A stretch of DNA of 64,000 bases, taken from positions 124,001 through 188,000 of the forward strand of contig JAPDRN010000067.1 of NCBI GenBank assembly GCA_030247855.1, written 5' to 3'. Shown here in pieces: positions 1 through 10,919 of this stretch (the first letter of the stretch is position 1; each line of letters opens with the position of its first letter). Position numbers and translations under genes: made by a program. This stretch comes from Knufia peltigerae (lineage: Eukaryota > Ascomycota > Eurotiomycetes > Chaetothyriales > Trichomeriaceae). The notes under the pieces were generated by a model. It was given only the letters and a program-made list of their open reading frames with translations. It did no database searches and was not told where the DNA came from.

Positions 1-753
1 GAAAGATAGCGGACTTGTTCCTTGTCGAGGCGCTCTCTGCTGCATTCCGGGAGAGTGACATTTCTGCCGTCTCCATGATCGAGCCAGTAAAAGAAATTTT
101 GAGTGGTATCTAGTGCCTTCCAGTGGTTGTGGTATTTGCGCAAATTGCTCCCGTATCGGTGTTTTTGGTCTACCATTTCCAAGAAGTATTGCAGATCCAT
201 CATCTTTGCAGTCTTCTTCCGTACCTCATTAGCCTCCTGTCTCTTTCTCTTTGCATCTTCCGCCTCGATATTCTCGTCAGAGGATACCTCCGACACTGAA
301 GGCGACCGATCGTCTGCTCCGGCTCTCCGGGCGATATCCGTGGCTTTGAACCATTTCCTCCTTGCTGGTGATAATGGCGTCTCTCCATGTGAAGCATGGT
401 TGTCAGAGCTTGTGTAGGGCTGTTCGGAATCTCTTGGTGTGGTTAGTTGCTGGTATTGTGCATCTTTCACTGCCTACTTCATGAGTACTTAGTCGAAGCC
501 GTAGTTTTGACGGTTACAATGACACTGACCTCATACCACCGGGTGGTTACATCAAGGCCAAAGCCTTTCAGCTGTCGGCGGGTTCGATAACCTCTATATG
601 TTTTCTTGAGATCGGTCAGCAAACATGTGCGCACAAGCAAGCGAAGTGCATCAGAACCTGAATAAGTATAGCGGCCTTGTTGCTGTCATCTTCACCGAGG
701 CCAGGAATGATAGGCTTAGCACGACCGTCTCCCTCCTCCGGCGCGTCTATCAT
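1..753 (-). CDS. IQ-motif (calmodulin-binding) protein, 5' part, truncated by window edge
   Basis: Three exons on the minus strand: 753-658, 604-530 and 473 to beyond base 1. Both introns (53 and 56 nt) are GT-AG and preserve frame. Exon 1 ends in AAILIQ and exon 2 opens with KTYRGYRTRR, so splicing rebuilds a full IQ motif, the calmodulin-binding helix. Downstream come a low-complexity acidic stretch and a region ending in a YWLDHGDG...LPEC...RLDKEQVRYL block, which I recognise from fungal proteins annotated as IQ calmodulin-binding motif proteins. The ATG at 753 gives MIDAPEEGDG; the frame stays open further upstream, so an earlier exon is possible. The C-terminus lies outside the window. 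Role inferred: Ca/calmodulin-dependent cytoplasmic function, partner unknown. Confidence 0.8.
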
Positions 754-845
754 AGTGTATTTGTATGGCCATCCAGCCGGACTATTGATGCAGAGAATTG
801 TACGGAGTGCATTAGGTACCTAGGAAGGGTGCGCGTGTCTACGTG

Positions 846-894
846 TTGTTTCCCCGCAGCTTATCGATAAGGACGATCGTCCCCGCGGAAACAA
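846..894. repeat. Nested palindromes upstream of the IQ gene
   Basis: Outer arms TTGTTTCC (846-853) and GGAAACAA (887-894) enclose two perfect 12-bp palindromes that share one base: CTTATCGATAAG (860-871) and GGACGATCGTCC (871-882). They lie 93-141 bp upstream of the chosen IQ-gene ATG, where transcription-factor sites would be expected. Confidence 0.7.
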
Positions 895-910
895 GGCCAG
901 AACTTGCATA

Positions 911-971
911 CGAGTACGAGTGCGAGTATGGTGGTAGACCTCACCAGCCTGGGCGCTCGTGCTCGTACTCG
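911..971. repeat. Inverted repeat, 16-bp arms
   Basis: Arms 911-926 (CGAGTACGAGTGCGAG) and 956-971 pair at 15 of 16 positions across a 29-nt loop. It could form a hairpin or be a dimeric binding site. It is in the upstream region of the IQ gene. Confidence 0.65.
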
Positions 972-1107
972 AGATGTGGCACATTGGAGCGGAGCCGCTG
1001 TACAATCCATCTCCCCACGCATTTCTTGCATCGCTCTAGGCCTTGACTCTTATGCATACTAATAGTCAAATACTCCTAGAGGAATGGGCTAATCTCTTGG
1101 GTACAGC

Positions 1108-1272
1108 TTCCACGGCTAACACGGCTATGTTCCACGGCTACTCGGCGATATAGCGGTTGCTTCCCTTATCAAGCAAGCTTCTTTACTCCGGCATTCGACC
1201 TCCGGTTACTTTGTCCATTGTCAATGAGCATGTTCAACTGCTTGCGGTTCGCCTAGTCATATAGCCGTGGAA
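1108..1272. repeat. TTCCACGGCTA repeats (two direct, one inverted)
   Basis: Exact 11-mer copies at 1108-1118 and 1130-1140, and its reverse complement at 1262-1272. A partial copy (ACACGGCTAT) sits between the first two. There is no gene in this stretch. Confidence 0.65.
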
Positions 1273-3172
1273 CAATACTGTGGCTGCGCACGACTGTACA
1301 TTGCCGGAGCAAGAATATTCCATAGCTTCCCTTTCTTTGGAGAAGGCACAGATTGTTCCGTAATTCCATGGAATTTATGCATGCATTGATTCCGGTGGAA
1401 TCGTGTCCGGTCTCGGACCTAGGGCTGTCCATGTCTGCCAGGGACTGTCCCATCATGCCTACAGTACATACGGCACCAAGCATGATTCCAGGCGGCCATT
1501 TCCACCGATAGGTCAACCATGGTCGGTGATAGGACCGATATGGTCTCTGGGAACTATCTCGAGGGGTCGACTTCTGTCTCATTGATTGCGAAATCGGAGG
1601 AACCTCTGTCACGGCGTCACTGATGCTCAATTTTGCTCGTCTGTTGCGGACACACACAGCAAAGGTTGCTATTGATCGGCAGTAAAGACCCTTAACACTT
1701 TTCAGTATGTTCCTCGCTATAATAAACTACAACTACGCAGATGAAAATACAGGGCAAGGGAAGTAGATCAGCATGGAGTAAAGGTCCAACGAGTGATTGA
1801 ACAAGGAAAGGGGGAGAGTCAGCCCCTTCTGACTCGTCTCCCCGCCTTTTTCCTCCTTTCTCCCACCAACTTCTCCTCTGCCACCTCCTCCACAGTGGAT
1901 TGGATCCTTGTCAGGCTCTCTTCCTACCCATCATCTGACTGGCACAACGGATTTCATTTTCCTTACGGAGCACACTACTGTCAATCGCTGCCGTGAAAGG
2001 CAACCGGCGGTTTGCCCAATTCGCTTTGACCAGTGAGTTTTCGAGTTGAATTTGCCCAGCCTTCATTTTCGAGAACTGACCTCGAGATTTCGACTCGACG
2101 CTAATGTCTCTCGAAAATGATTGACCCACGGGGAAGCGCCACATTCTCCAGCCCGGAGACGTGCCATCCCCCAAATCAATCGCCCGCCTCGCTCCCTGTT
2201 TGAATTGCTGAGCGCCCTTCCTGCCAGACTCTGCTTGGACCCCAGGCCGTCCACCAATAGACCCTCTCCGAGTCGTTGGCGCTATTGGGCAAAGGCTCGA
2301 AGCGGTTGTCTGGGCTCGGAAGCGGTCATTTCCACCGGTATCGCTGTCTGCCCCTTCTCCCTGTGCATGCATAGCCTACCAAATGCTGTCAGATTCACAA
2401 CTTTTCGATGGGTAATCGGCACGGATTAAGATCGGAACCGAGGCAGTAAACGCATTCTGTCCTAGTTTGCCTTGCAAAGGGCTGAGAGGCGTGTGGTGCG
2501 ACGCCTTTGGACCACCCTCGTGGAGACCGGGGTCCCTTCAGCGGGGATTCGCGGTCAAATCTCCTTGGTACTCCATGTGTAAGAACAAAGTGCGAACTCG
2601 TAGGCTTCGCCTGGTCATACTCTCAGATCAAATGGTTTAGCAGAAAGACAATGACTGCAGCCGTCTTCAACCAAATCACTCCTCCCTGAGGAACAGCGAA
2701 GTGTCTCGAAGGGGGATACCCAAGTACCAGTGTCCTGGAAATCGTTCGGCACGGAAAGGCTAGTCCCCAGATGTCTGAGCATGAACCATCACAGCCTTTC
2801 GTCCAATCGCTGATGACGATCAACGAGCTCGTCTCGAACGAGGTAGTCTGGGGTACAAAGAAAAGTCTCATCGACGCCAGTCCAGTCTGTTTATACCGCA
2901 CGAGTAATATGGTGGACCCAGTGGGAGAGGGTCTACTGTACGTTCAATCCGTTCATCCTTCCCCATATCTGTCCCCAGGGCCCATCGCTCGGCTTTTTAC
3001 ATATCTGGAGCTTCTCCAACCACTCTTACAATTCTTGTCCCTCCTCTCACTTACCTGGCCAGAGATTACAGCTTATACTTCTCACTTTACAAGCTTATTA
3101 TTCCTGCCCAAGTGACTTTGCTACACTAACAATCTTCGCTGTCTTACCAAGAGCATTTCCATTGTTGACGCC

Positions 3173-5762
3173 ATGAATAACTCTACCAAAAGAAAAGCAT
3201 CAACGGCCGGGCTGTCAACGACCGGTCGAACAGTCAAGCGGAGGGCATCTAAAGCATGTCACTGCTGTAGATCAAGAAAGGTCCGCTGTGACGTCGTCGA
3301 GAGTGGCATACCATGCACCAACTGTAGACTCGATGAAGTCGAGTGTATCGTCACAGAAGGAAAGCGAAGGAGGAAAACATTTCCTGAGGGAGAGGTGCTC
3401 CATCACTCTCCCTGCCACTCGATCGAGGAGGAGAAGGAACAACCACCCCAGTTCCCAATCTTTGACGATATCGATGGTCTGAGTGATCTTGCTCCCACCT
3501 TCTCTAATAGTGCGGAGCCCGTCCAGAATCTTAATGCATTGGAATTCGAACTTTGCCATCACCGCCCTCATATGTTGTGTAAGTTTTGTCATTCTTTCTC
3601 GCTGCTGTCTTTCAGCTGACATTCAGCATTCAGACCGAACGCAAGGTCATCGATTGAGCCTTGAGGAGCGTACAAGACGAATGTCGAACATTAGTACTAA
3701 GACGCTTCCCACTTCGCTTACATTGTGTTCTGGGTCCAACTACTTCCCACAATTGTCAAGTCGGCCAGATATTGCGCTACCGGCATATATAAAGACGGTT
3801 CCGCAGAGGATTGCAATGGAGGATCTCGAATATCTGCAGAGAAAAGGCGCCTTTATCATTCCCGAACCAGGTCTACGCAACGAGCTCCTCCGATGCTACG
3901 TTCAATACGTTCACCCTTTCCTTCCGCTTCTCGATCTGCAAGAATTTCTGGCTATCGTGCAAAGAGACCAACCTAGCGACACAGCCAGTTTGTTGCTGTT
4001 CCAAGCTGTTATGTTTGCCGCCACGGCATATATTGACATGCGATATCTGGTTGCGCAAGGATATGTTACACGCAAAGCGGCCCGAAAGGCCTTTTTCCAG
4101 CGAGTCAAACTTCTATACGACTTCGATTACGAGGTGGATAGAGTCACAGTGGTCCAAAGCGTTCTGCTGATGACCTACTGGTACGAGAATCCCGATGACC
4201 CCAAAGACGTCTGGCATTGGCTAGGTGTGGCTATTTCTGTGGCACGAACCATCGGACTGAATTGCGACACCTCGAATGCACCATTAATGTCTTCACAGCA
4301 GTGTCGACTCTGGAAGAGAATATGGTGGTGCTGTTATATGAGAGACCGTTTGATCGCCATCGGCATGCGGCGCCCCATGCGGATCAGCAACGGAGACTCC
4401 GATGTGCCCATGCTCGAGCTGGCAGACTTTGAAACCGAGCCCCTGCCCACGCAGCTAACCAGAATGCTTGGTGGCTGTCCTACAGCCAAAGATAGCACGA
4501 AGAGGGTCGCTTTGGCGAGAATGTGCATCGCACTGGCCAAGTTATGTGTATGCATCAGCCAGGTCCTTGCTGTTCAATATTCCACGCTCGGTCATAAGAT
4601 TGGAGCGACACAAGAGACGACCATGAGACTGGTCCCCAAGAAATGTGCTGCAGATTCATGTGACGTGATCCGATGTGATCGAGATTTGGAAGCATGGTAC
4701 ACAGACATGCCGCAAGATCTCCATTATTTTACACCAGGCTCTCGAGTTCGGACCAATGCAGTTGATGGCGAGGTTCTCAACGTTCACAGAGCCCTGTTGC
4801 AAGGAATTTATCTCACGGCTCTTAGCGCCCTTCATCGTCCACAAATACTGCCATCTGCGCCAGATGTAGTCGTGGTTCCAGAGTTACGAGACTTGTCCAA
4901 GAGGAAGGTCCGCGAGGCGGCCAACGACATTACAGACATGTACCGAGACCTCTTCGTGCACGACATGATACGATTCCTACCGAACACCGGGGTAACCTGC
5001 CTCCTCCCAGCCATCATCATTCACCTCCTCGATCTGAAGTCTCCCGACATGGAGACTCGAGAAGCCAGTATCCGCAAATTCCAATTTTGCATGCAGGCCC
5101 TGCAGCGGCTACGGGAGATTTACGCATCTGCCGATTTCGCATTCTCGTTCCTCGATGCTGCCGTGCGGAAGACGAACTCTCATGTGACTGCCGCATCCAT
5201 GCCTATGAAGACCACCTCTTCCGCCTCAAGCAGCCCCCAGATCGATGCAAAACAAGGCCCCGGTGGTCAACTGCTGCTCACTCCTCCACCGGAAGCCATG
5301 CAAACCGCCAACATGTTACTCTACAATTCGACCTTGGCCCCAGAGGAGAAGAATCTGCTTTCCGCATTCACACCTCCGGGATCAGCGGGATCAGAAGGTG
5401 ATTTACACTCGTACTCCATGGAAAGCGGTGGCGGTACCTGGACAAATGTTGGTCAGGCCACCTGTCATGGAACAGGAGAAAACCACGTCTTTTCTTCGGA
5501 GCTGGTTGAAACGGACTTTGATTCCCTGGTCAATTTTCAAGATAGCAACGATTTGTTTTCTAGCGTGGAAGACGGGGTAGATATGAATATATCATGGTTG
5601 GATGCGTTCGACGGAAGCGAGATGGACTCGAGCGGAAATTCCTTTGCCATGGCGACGAAACAGGAGCCACGCGAGGCTGACAACATGTCAGGATATGCTG
5701 AACAGAGCCTCGATGTTTGTGGTGACCTTGATGTTGACCTTGGTATCAGCGTCGCAGCCTGA
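3173..5762 (+). CDS. Zn(II)2Cys6 transcription factor, cutinase transcription factor 1-like
   Basis: Two exons: 3173-3578 and 3634-5762 (844 aa). Cys29, 32, 39, 48, 51 and 58 form the zinc cluster (C-X2-C-X6-C-X8-C-X2-C-X6-C), followed by a basic patch GKRRRK. The middle region carries the fungal-specific TF fold, with LPAYIKTVPQRI, the EDLEYLQRKGA block, RNELLRCYVQYVHPFLP and a WHWLGVAISVARTIGL helix, the layout of the CTF1 alpha/beta and FarA/FarB family that controls cutinase and fatty-acid catabolism genes. The C-terminal third is Ser/Gly-rich and acidic, likely activating. The acceptor is uncertain: 3615 and 3633 both keep frame; I chose 3633 because a CTGAC branch site lies just before it and the intron is then 55 nt rather than 37. 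Nuclear localisation is inferred. Confidence 0.88.
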
Positions 5763-8205
5763 TTCCAGACTTTGAATTCAACATGTGATGAAATATATTC
5801 ATGATGTACACAGCAAATTATGTATTTTATTTTATGCAGAAAACGATAACAAGTTCCAATAATGTAAATGGCAGCGAAAATGCGGTTGTTTTTCAGTACC
5901 GTTGATGGCATGTGAAGCTGCAGCGCAGCAGCCGTAATACTCCGTCTGACGAGGGGTACTTTTCCCATAACTCTACAACAAAGTGCTACAGGAAGTTGCA
6001 GTCAAACTCGTCAGACGGAAATTATCCCTACTAAGCTCACTTCCTCGTTGACCCAAAGTTGCTCGATTAACCGCCTTCAGTTGCTACTTCTCCTATACCC
6101 TTCATAAAGTACACTACGTGATCGTTGGTTGGTGAAATCGACTATCATGTCTCTATCGGAGTTCTGTGATATCGACGCCAGAAGAGATATGCAAAGAGCC
6201 TTGGATCCAGCCTCAGAGTGAGACCGAAGACTCGCCGATGGGCAATGACGACGACAGCATGTCTTCGTTGTAGGTGGTGAAGGCCGTCCTGCATGAGCGT
6301 GAAGTAGAGGTCTCTCTGGTCAGGTTCACCCTTCTCGTGCAGTCTTCGTATTGATCACGCAGGCCCAGCTTCCACCGAAGCCATATAGGTTCGCTACGAT
6401 TTCGTCGAGAGTGGCATACCGTGCACGGTTCAGCTATTCTCGCTCATGTCCTCGTTTGTGAGGAAGGTAAGCTCCAATTGTTTTTTGAAATTTGATAGAG
6501 TCCTTTCGTAGCTGGGGCCACGCTTGGGCGTTTGGGCGACAGCGTGACCCTGGCCTTTGGTGGGAAATGTCGTCGTCTTCGTTCTTTTCCAGCGTGTGCA
6601 CACCTATGTCGAATCTGGTGAATTCCTTCCAATACCAAGTAAAATCCGGGCGCTGAGCCTCATCTCGATTCTTTTGGGCTCTTCTATGGCCTACCGTATT
6701 GTTTTGCTGTCCTGGGTAAACACCTATTTTAACGACAGCATGTGTCTTCCCTTCACGAATTCGTTAAATTGACACTAAAGCTGAACTGGTGTGGATTGAG
6801 AGAGCCTTAGAGCCAGGTAGGTGTTTGGCCGATGAGCGGTTATTGCAGGCTCCTTCAAGGCCTCGGAGCAGATCGCCCACCTTGATCCAACTGCCTAAAA
6901 GTTACAAGCACATACAGTACCTTGTTTCCCTGCCACCATTCAATTCCTTGTCCGTTGTCCACGATGGAAACCTGCATGACCGGTCTACTCCGCGTTAGCG
7001 CAAATATTAATCGAAGGAAGCTCAATTCGCAGCGATGTCACCTTCCTCCTCCAAACAGTGGCAAATAGTGACACACTACGATGATCACAGTGTTGTCCCA
7101 CAGGTGGACCGGTGCCGGTCGATCGCAGAATGCAGAACGATAAGCATGTCAATCCAAGCCGACCAATAGTCAGCAACACGGAACAATTGGCCCCTCCAGC
7201 ATATCCGTAGGTACCCTTTGTGTTCCATCGGCTCGAAGGCTTGCCGAAGCAATGCCACAGAGGAGCTTGTCGTCCGCCACCAGTTACACAATACTCAATC
7301 GAATCGAACGAGTCTTCGCTCCAGATAACTAGCCGAACATCTCAAAAGTCGACTTTGGAGAAATTCGCAGTATCAAAGAGGAAACATTTGACAGAACTAC
7401 AACACTATTTAACAACCTAAGTACTCGCGGGGAGTATCCAATATGGTATTCTCATGGACAAGAGTGAGAAGTGGAATTGGCGGGGACAGGAGCTTCAAGC
7501 ATCCATCATTCTTCGCTGACAATCTTGGCCTTAGCACATACTTCGGACTATTTATCAGTAGTACAACCCCACGCTCCAGAATACAAAATGCATATCCATG
7601 ACAGAAAGCTCCATTGCTTCCCTGGCGACCTGCCATATGCGGATGGACAAGGCGCTCATCGAGCTTCAACTAAGCCACCCCTGGTACAAGCCAGTATTTT
7701 GAGCATACTGTACATATGCAGTGACTCCACTCCAAGCTTGACTGAAGCTATCAATCCCTGTCACAATGCTACTCTCTTTACAAGCCAACGTCATAGAGTA
7801 TCGACTCTAGAACGTCAGGAACACCATGTCGGGCGAATCACCATGACTTGATACTGATCCAAAAGGATTCGCCTCGGTTCCTACACCAGTCAAGAGCTGT
7901 AGAAGCTCCAAGAAAGCTTCAAAGCTAGCGCAGGCACTAGAAATATTGTCACTCACGGATGAGGCTGTCCAACGTGGGAACATGCCGATTGATCTTGGAC
8001 ATTTTTTGTCCTACATAAACAGCTCGCGTGCATGCTCGTTCCCGCTCTTTCTTGCGTTTTCTCTAGAGATGCAGCATTCCCTTGGCTCTGTTGACACCAG
8101 TGCTTACGGTGTGAGTGAAAAGAAGATCTCTCTTTGGCCTTTCACATCGGATTGTCAGCGTTCATCCTGAGAGTGAGAACACGAACTTCCACTACGAAGA
8201 TCAAC
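5763..8205. other. Gene-poor 2.4-kb interval
   Basis: No intact gene recognised. It contains a fragment resembling the zinc-cluster coding sequence of the upstream regulator (6388-6426) and a 110-codon open stretch on the minus strand (6763-6434) without ATG or family motif. The right end is the promoter of the carboxypeptidase gene. Confidence 0.55.
6388..6426 (+). pseudogene. Relic of a Zn(II)2Cys6 coding segment
   Basis: The 39 bases match 3280-3318 of the upstream regulator at 33 positions, with an exact 19-base run. Read in frame they give RYDFVESGIPCT against RCDVVESGIPCT of the intact zinc cluster. The third cysteine is replaced by Tyr and an in-frame stop (TAG) lies just before. No longer homology to the regulator is visible around it, so it is a short degenerate copy, not a gene. 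Confidence 0.5.
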
Positions 8206-10134
8206 ATGCTTCTCCCACTTGTTGGTGTCCTCGCGGCCGGCGTGGCTGCAGTCCCCGGTCCTGTGGTGCATAATGGTCGAGGCATGGGACCTAAACTCCA
8301 AGTCTCACCGCGACAACTCCCTGCAGAGCCTACCGACGTCCAGACCATCATCAGTCCCAGCGGTGCCAACATCACCTACAAAGAGCCTGGGAAAGAAGGA
8401 GTCTGTGAGACCACTCCCGGTGTCAACTCCTATGCCGGGTTCATCAACCTCGGCGAGAATGTTCACAGCTTTTTCTGGTTCTTTGAATCAAGAAATGATC
8501 CTGCAAATGATCCTATCACCCTCTGGCTGAATGGCGGTCCTGGCAGTGACTCTCTTATTGGCTTGTTCCAAGGTACGTGATCGCGGCAATGGGTTCAAGG
8601 ACTTTTAATCCTAACAAACATGTAGAACACGGACCGTGCAACGTCACTGAAGATCTCATGACGCAGCTAAACCCACATTCCTGGAACGAGGCTTCCAATA
8701 TGATATATCTCAGTCAGCCTCTCGGTGTTGGTTTCTCATACGGGTCCAAGGTAGACGCAAATCCAGCGCTGGGAATAGAAGTCAGACTGACATAACACCA
8801 GGCACCGGGATCATTGGACATTTTTGGAGGGTTCCTGAATGCGTCTCAAGCAAACGTCACCGGAAGATATCCAGTCATCAATATCACTGAGATCGGTAAA
8901 GCCATAGACCGGTAGATGTTTTTACAATGCTAACTTGTGATCCAGATACAACTCAGCTAGCCGCTGTGGCTGCATGGGAAGTGTTGCAAGGATTCTACTC
9001 GGCATTGCCCCAGCTTGACTCCAAGGTCCAATCTACCAAGTTCAATCTATGGACCGAATCTTACGGAGGTATGTGCTGGGATATCACTGGCAGTCGATCT
9101 AGCTGACACAAGTTTTAGGACACTATGGCCCAGCATTCTTCAACTATTTCCAGCAGCAAAACCAGGCCATCCAGAACGGCACCCAGACGGGCAAGTATTT
9201 CGAATTTGTCAACCTAGGCATCATCAATGGCATCATCTCCGAATATGTTCAAGCTCCATACTATCCCAAATTTGCTGTCGAAAACACCTACGGCATTCAA
9301 CTTGTCAACCAGACCGTGCACGATTATATGGAGTTTGCCTGTTACATGTCCAACGGGTGTCTAGACCAGATCTCATTCTGTGCCGAGGCCGACACCACCA
9401 CGCTCATTGGACAGGCAGTCTGTAGTGAGGCTCAATCCATGTGTCGTGACAACGTCGAATCTCCTTACTACTCGTACGGCGATCGAGGTGTCTATGACAT
9501 CCGTCACCCCTACAACGACACCACCCCACCGACATACTTTCTCGATTACCTCAACCAAGCTTCCGTCCAGAACGCGTTGGGGGTCGACACCAACTACACG
9601 GCCGACGCGAACAACGAGGTATACTATGCCTTCCAACAGACTGGAGATTTTGTTTTTATCAACATCCTGGAGGACTTGGAAACGATCATCAACAGTTCCT
9701 CTGTCCGCGTGACCCTCGCGTACGGTGACGCAGACTACATTTGCAACTGGTTCGGCGGTGAGGCCGTCTCGCTTGCCGCGCAGTGGCCACACGCTGCCGA
9801 GTTCGCCGCTTCCGGGTACACGCCTTTCGTCGTTGATGGTGTCGAGTACGGTGAGACTCGTGAGTATGGCAACTTCTCCTTCACTCGAGTTTACGAGTCT
9901 GGTCATGAAGTTCCATACTACCAACCCGTCGCCGCTTTGGCACTCTTTGAACGTGCCATCAATGGTATGGACATTGCCACTGGCACCAAACCTGTCGATG
10001 GTACCAACGGTGGTACGACCGGTGACCCTACGGCCACACACACTGAATCATCCGTGGCTCTACCTAGTTCCACTTCCGCGCCAAGTTCAAGTGCAGCAGT
10101 AGTTTTACCAAAGTTCAGAAGGTGGGAATCTTGA
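8206..10134 (+). CDS. Secreted serine carboxypeptidase (family S10)
   Basis: Five exons: 8206-8572, 8626-8750, 8802-8895, 8946-9068, 9119-10134 (574 aa). The N-terminus [16 protein letters not shown] is a signal peptide. Family landmarks in order: [11 protein letters not shown] (oxyanion region; commonly GGPGSSS), GPCNV...[16 protein letters not shown], the nucleophile in WTESYGGHYGP (split by intron 4), the acid in GDADYICNW and the base in [10 protein letters not shown], so the Ser-Asp-His triad is complete. Many N-X-S/T sites and a Ser/Thr-rich C-terminal tail fit a secreted glycoprotein; no GPI-type hydrophobic end is seen. It removes C-terminal residues from peptides, probably at acid pH. 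The ATG is chosen because it directly precedes the signal peptide; an in-frame upstream Met at 8134 would bury it. Confidence 0.92.
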
Positions 10135-10919
10135 TGCGCGGGGAAGCAACCAAAGGAGGAAGATGTGACATGGTGATGGATGTTGCTCTGAATAATTAAT
10201 GAATAATGGTATTTATCGTGTTTGATCAAAACTTGATGATTTTGATGTACAATTGCACCTTGCAATAACGAGTGAACGAGTCAGTGATTTCCGCGTCGTA
10301 AATATACAAAGAGTAATCTAGGTAGGTCTCCTTCACCTCCACAGTTTTATATAGGACGAAGGGGTTAGAGTCAGCAACCTCGGTACTTTGGCGGATAACT
10401 GCAAAAACGGAAATTCGGCAACCAATGCCTCCTCCTCGGTCTCTCGTAAGATGCAAGTATGTTGACTACATACAGGCAATAACAACGCTTACTACTCCGT
10501 ATTCTTCATCATCGTCTCGAGTCCCTCGTCTTTAACATCTACTTGATTCTACGGAGTGAACGAAGATCTCGAAGATTCTAGGTGAAGACTTTCAGCGGCG
10601 GGTGGATATATTCAAAGCACTCTCCTCACTGTCCGTACTGTATTGGTGACTACATTGGACTGGACTTGTACAAGAACTTATTTATTAATCAATCGGGTCT
10701 CGTGAGGTACGTCAAGGAGTGGTTTTCATTTCGAGAAGACCTTATACTTTATACCTATCTAACTGTCTACCTAGGTACCTGAGGTATAATAGTTGTACTC
10801 TGAAGTCAAAAGACTCTGATTGTACCTTGGTAATACTCGGGTCAGATACTGGTATCGACTACATGAGAGATACTCCATACCTCATTGGAAAATCGATTTT
10901 CAGGCTCGAACTTGTCACA
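10135..10919. other. Intergenic, AT-rich, no gene seen
   Basis: 3' region of the carboxypeptidase gene and promoter of the nitronate monooxygenase gene. It contains one TACTCCGTA (10493-10501) and one TACCTAGGTA palindrome (10768-10777). No coding signal recognised. Confidence 0.6.

Larger units (their letters stand above)
754..3172. other. Gene-poor 2.4-kb interval
   Basis: No recognisable gene. Scattered open frames (for example 1253-1657 and 1911-2372, both minus) lack family motifs. The part next to the IQ gene holds nested palindromes (846-894) and a hairpin (911-971), and 1108-1272 holds three copies of an 11-mer. The interval includes the promoters of the IQ gene (leftward) and of the regulator at 3173 (rightward). 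Confidence 0.6.

Noticed and set aside
1253..1657. 134-codon minus-strand frame as a gene
   Set aside because: Segments look weakly hydrophobic, but no family pattern, no splice context and no support from neighbours.
1911..2372. 153-codon minus-strand frame as a gene
   Set aside because: Polar, low-motif sequence without recognisable domain; likely chance in GC-rich intergenic DNA.
9373..10041. 222-codon minus-strand frame in the carboxypeptidase gene
   Set aside because: Antisense shadow over the Asp and His active-site exon of the S10 gene.
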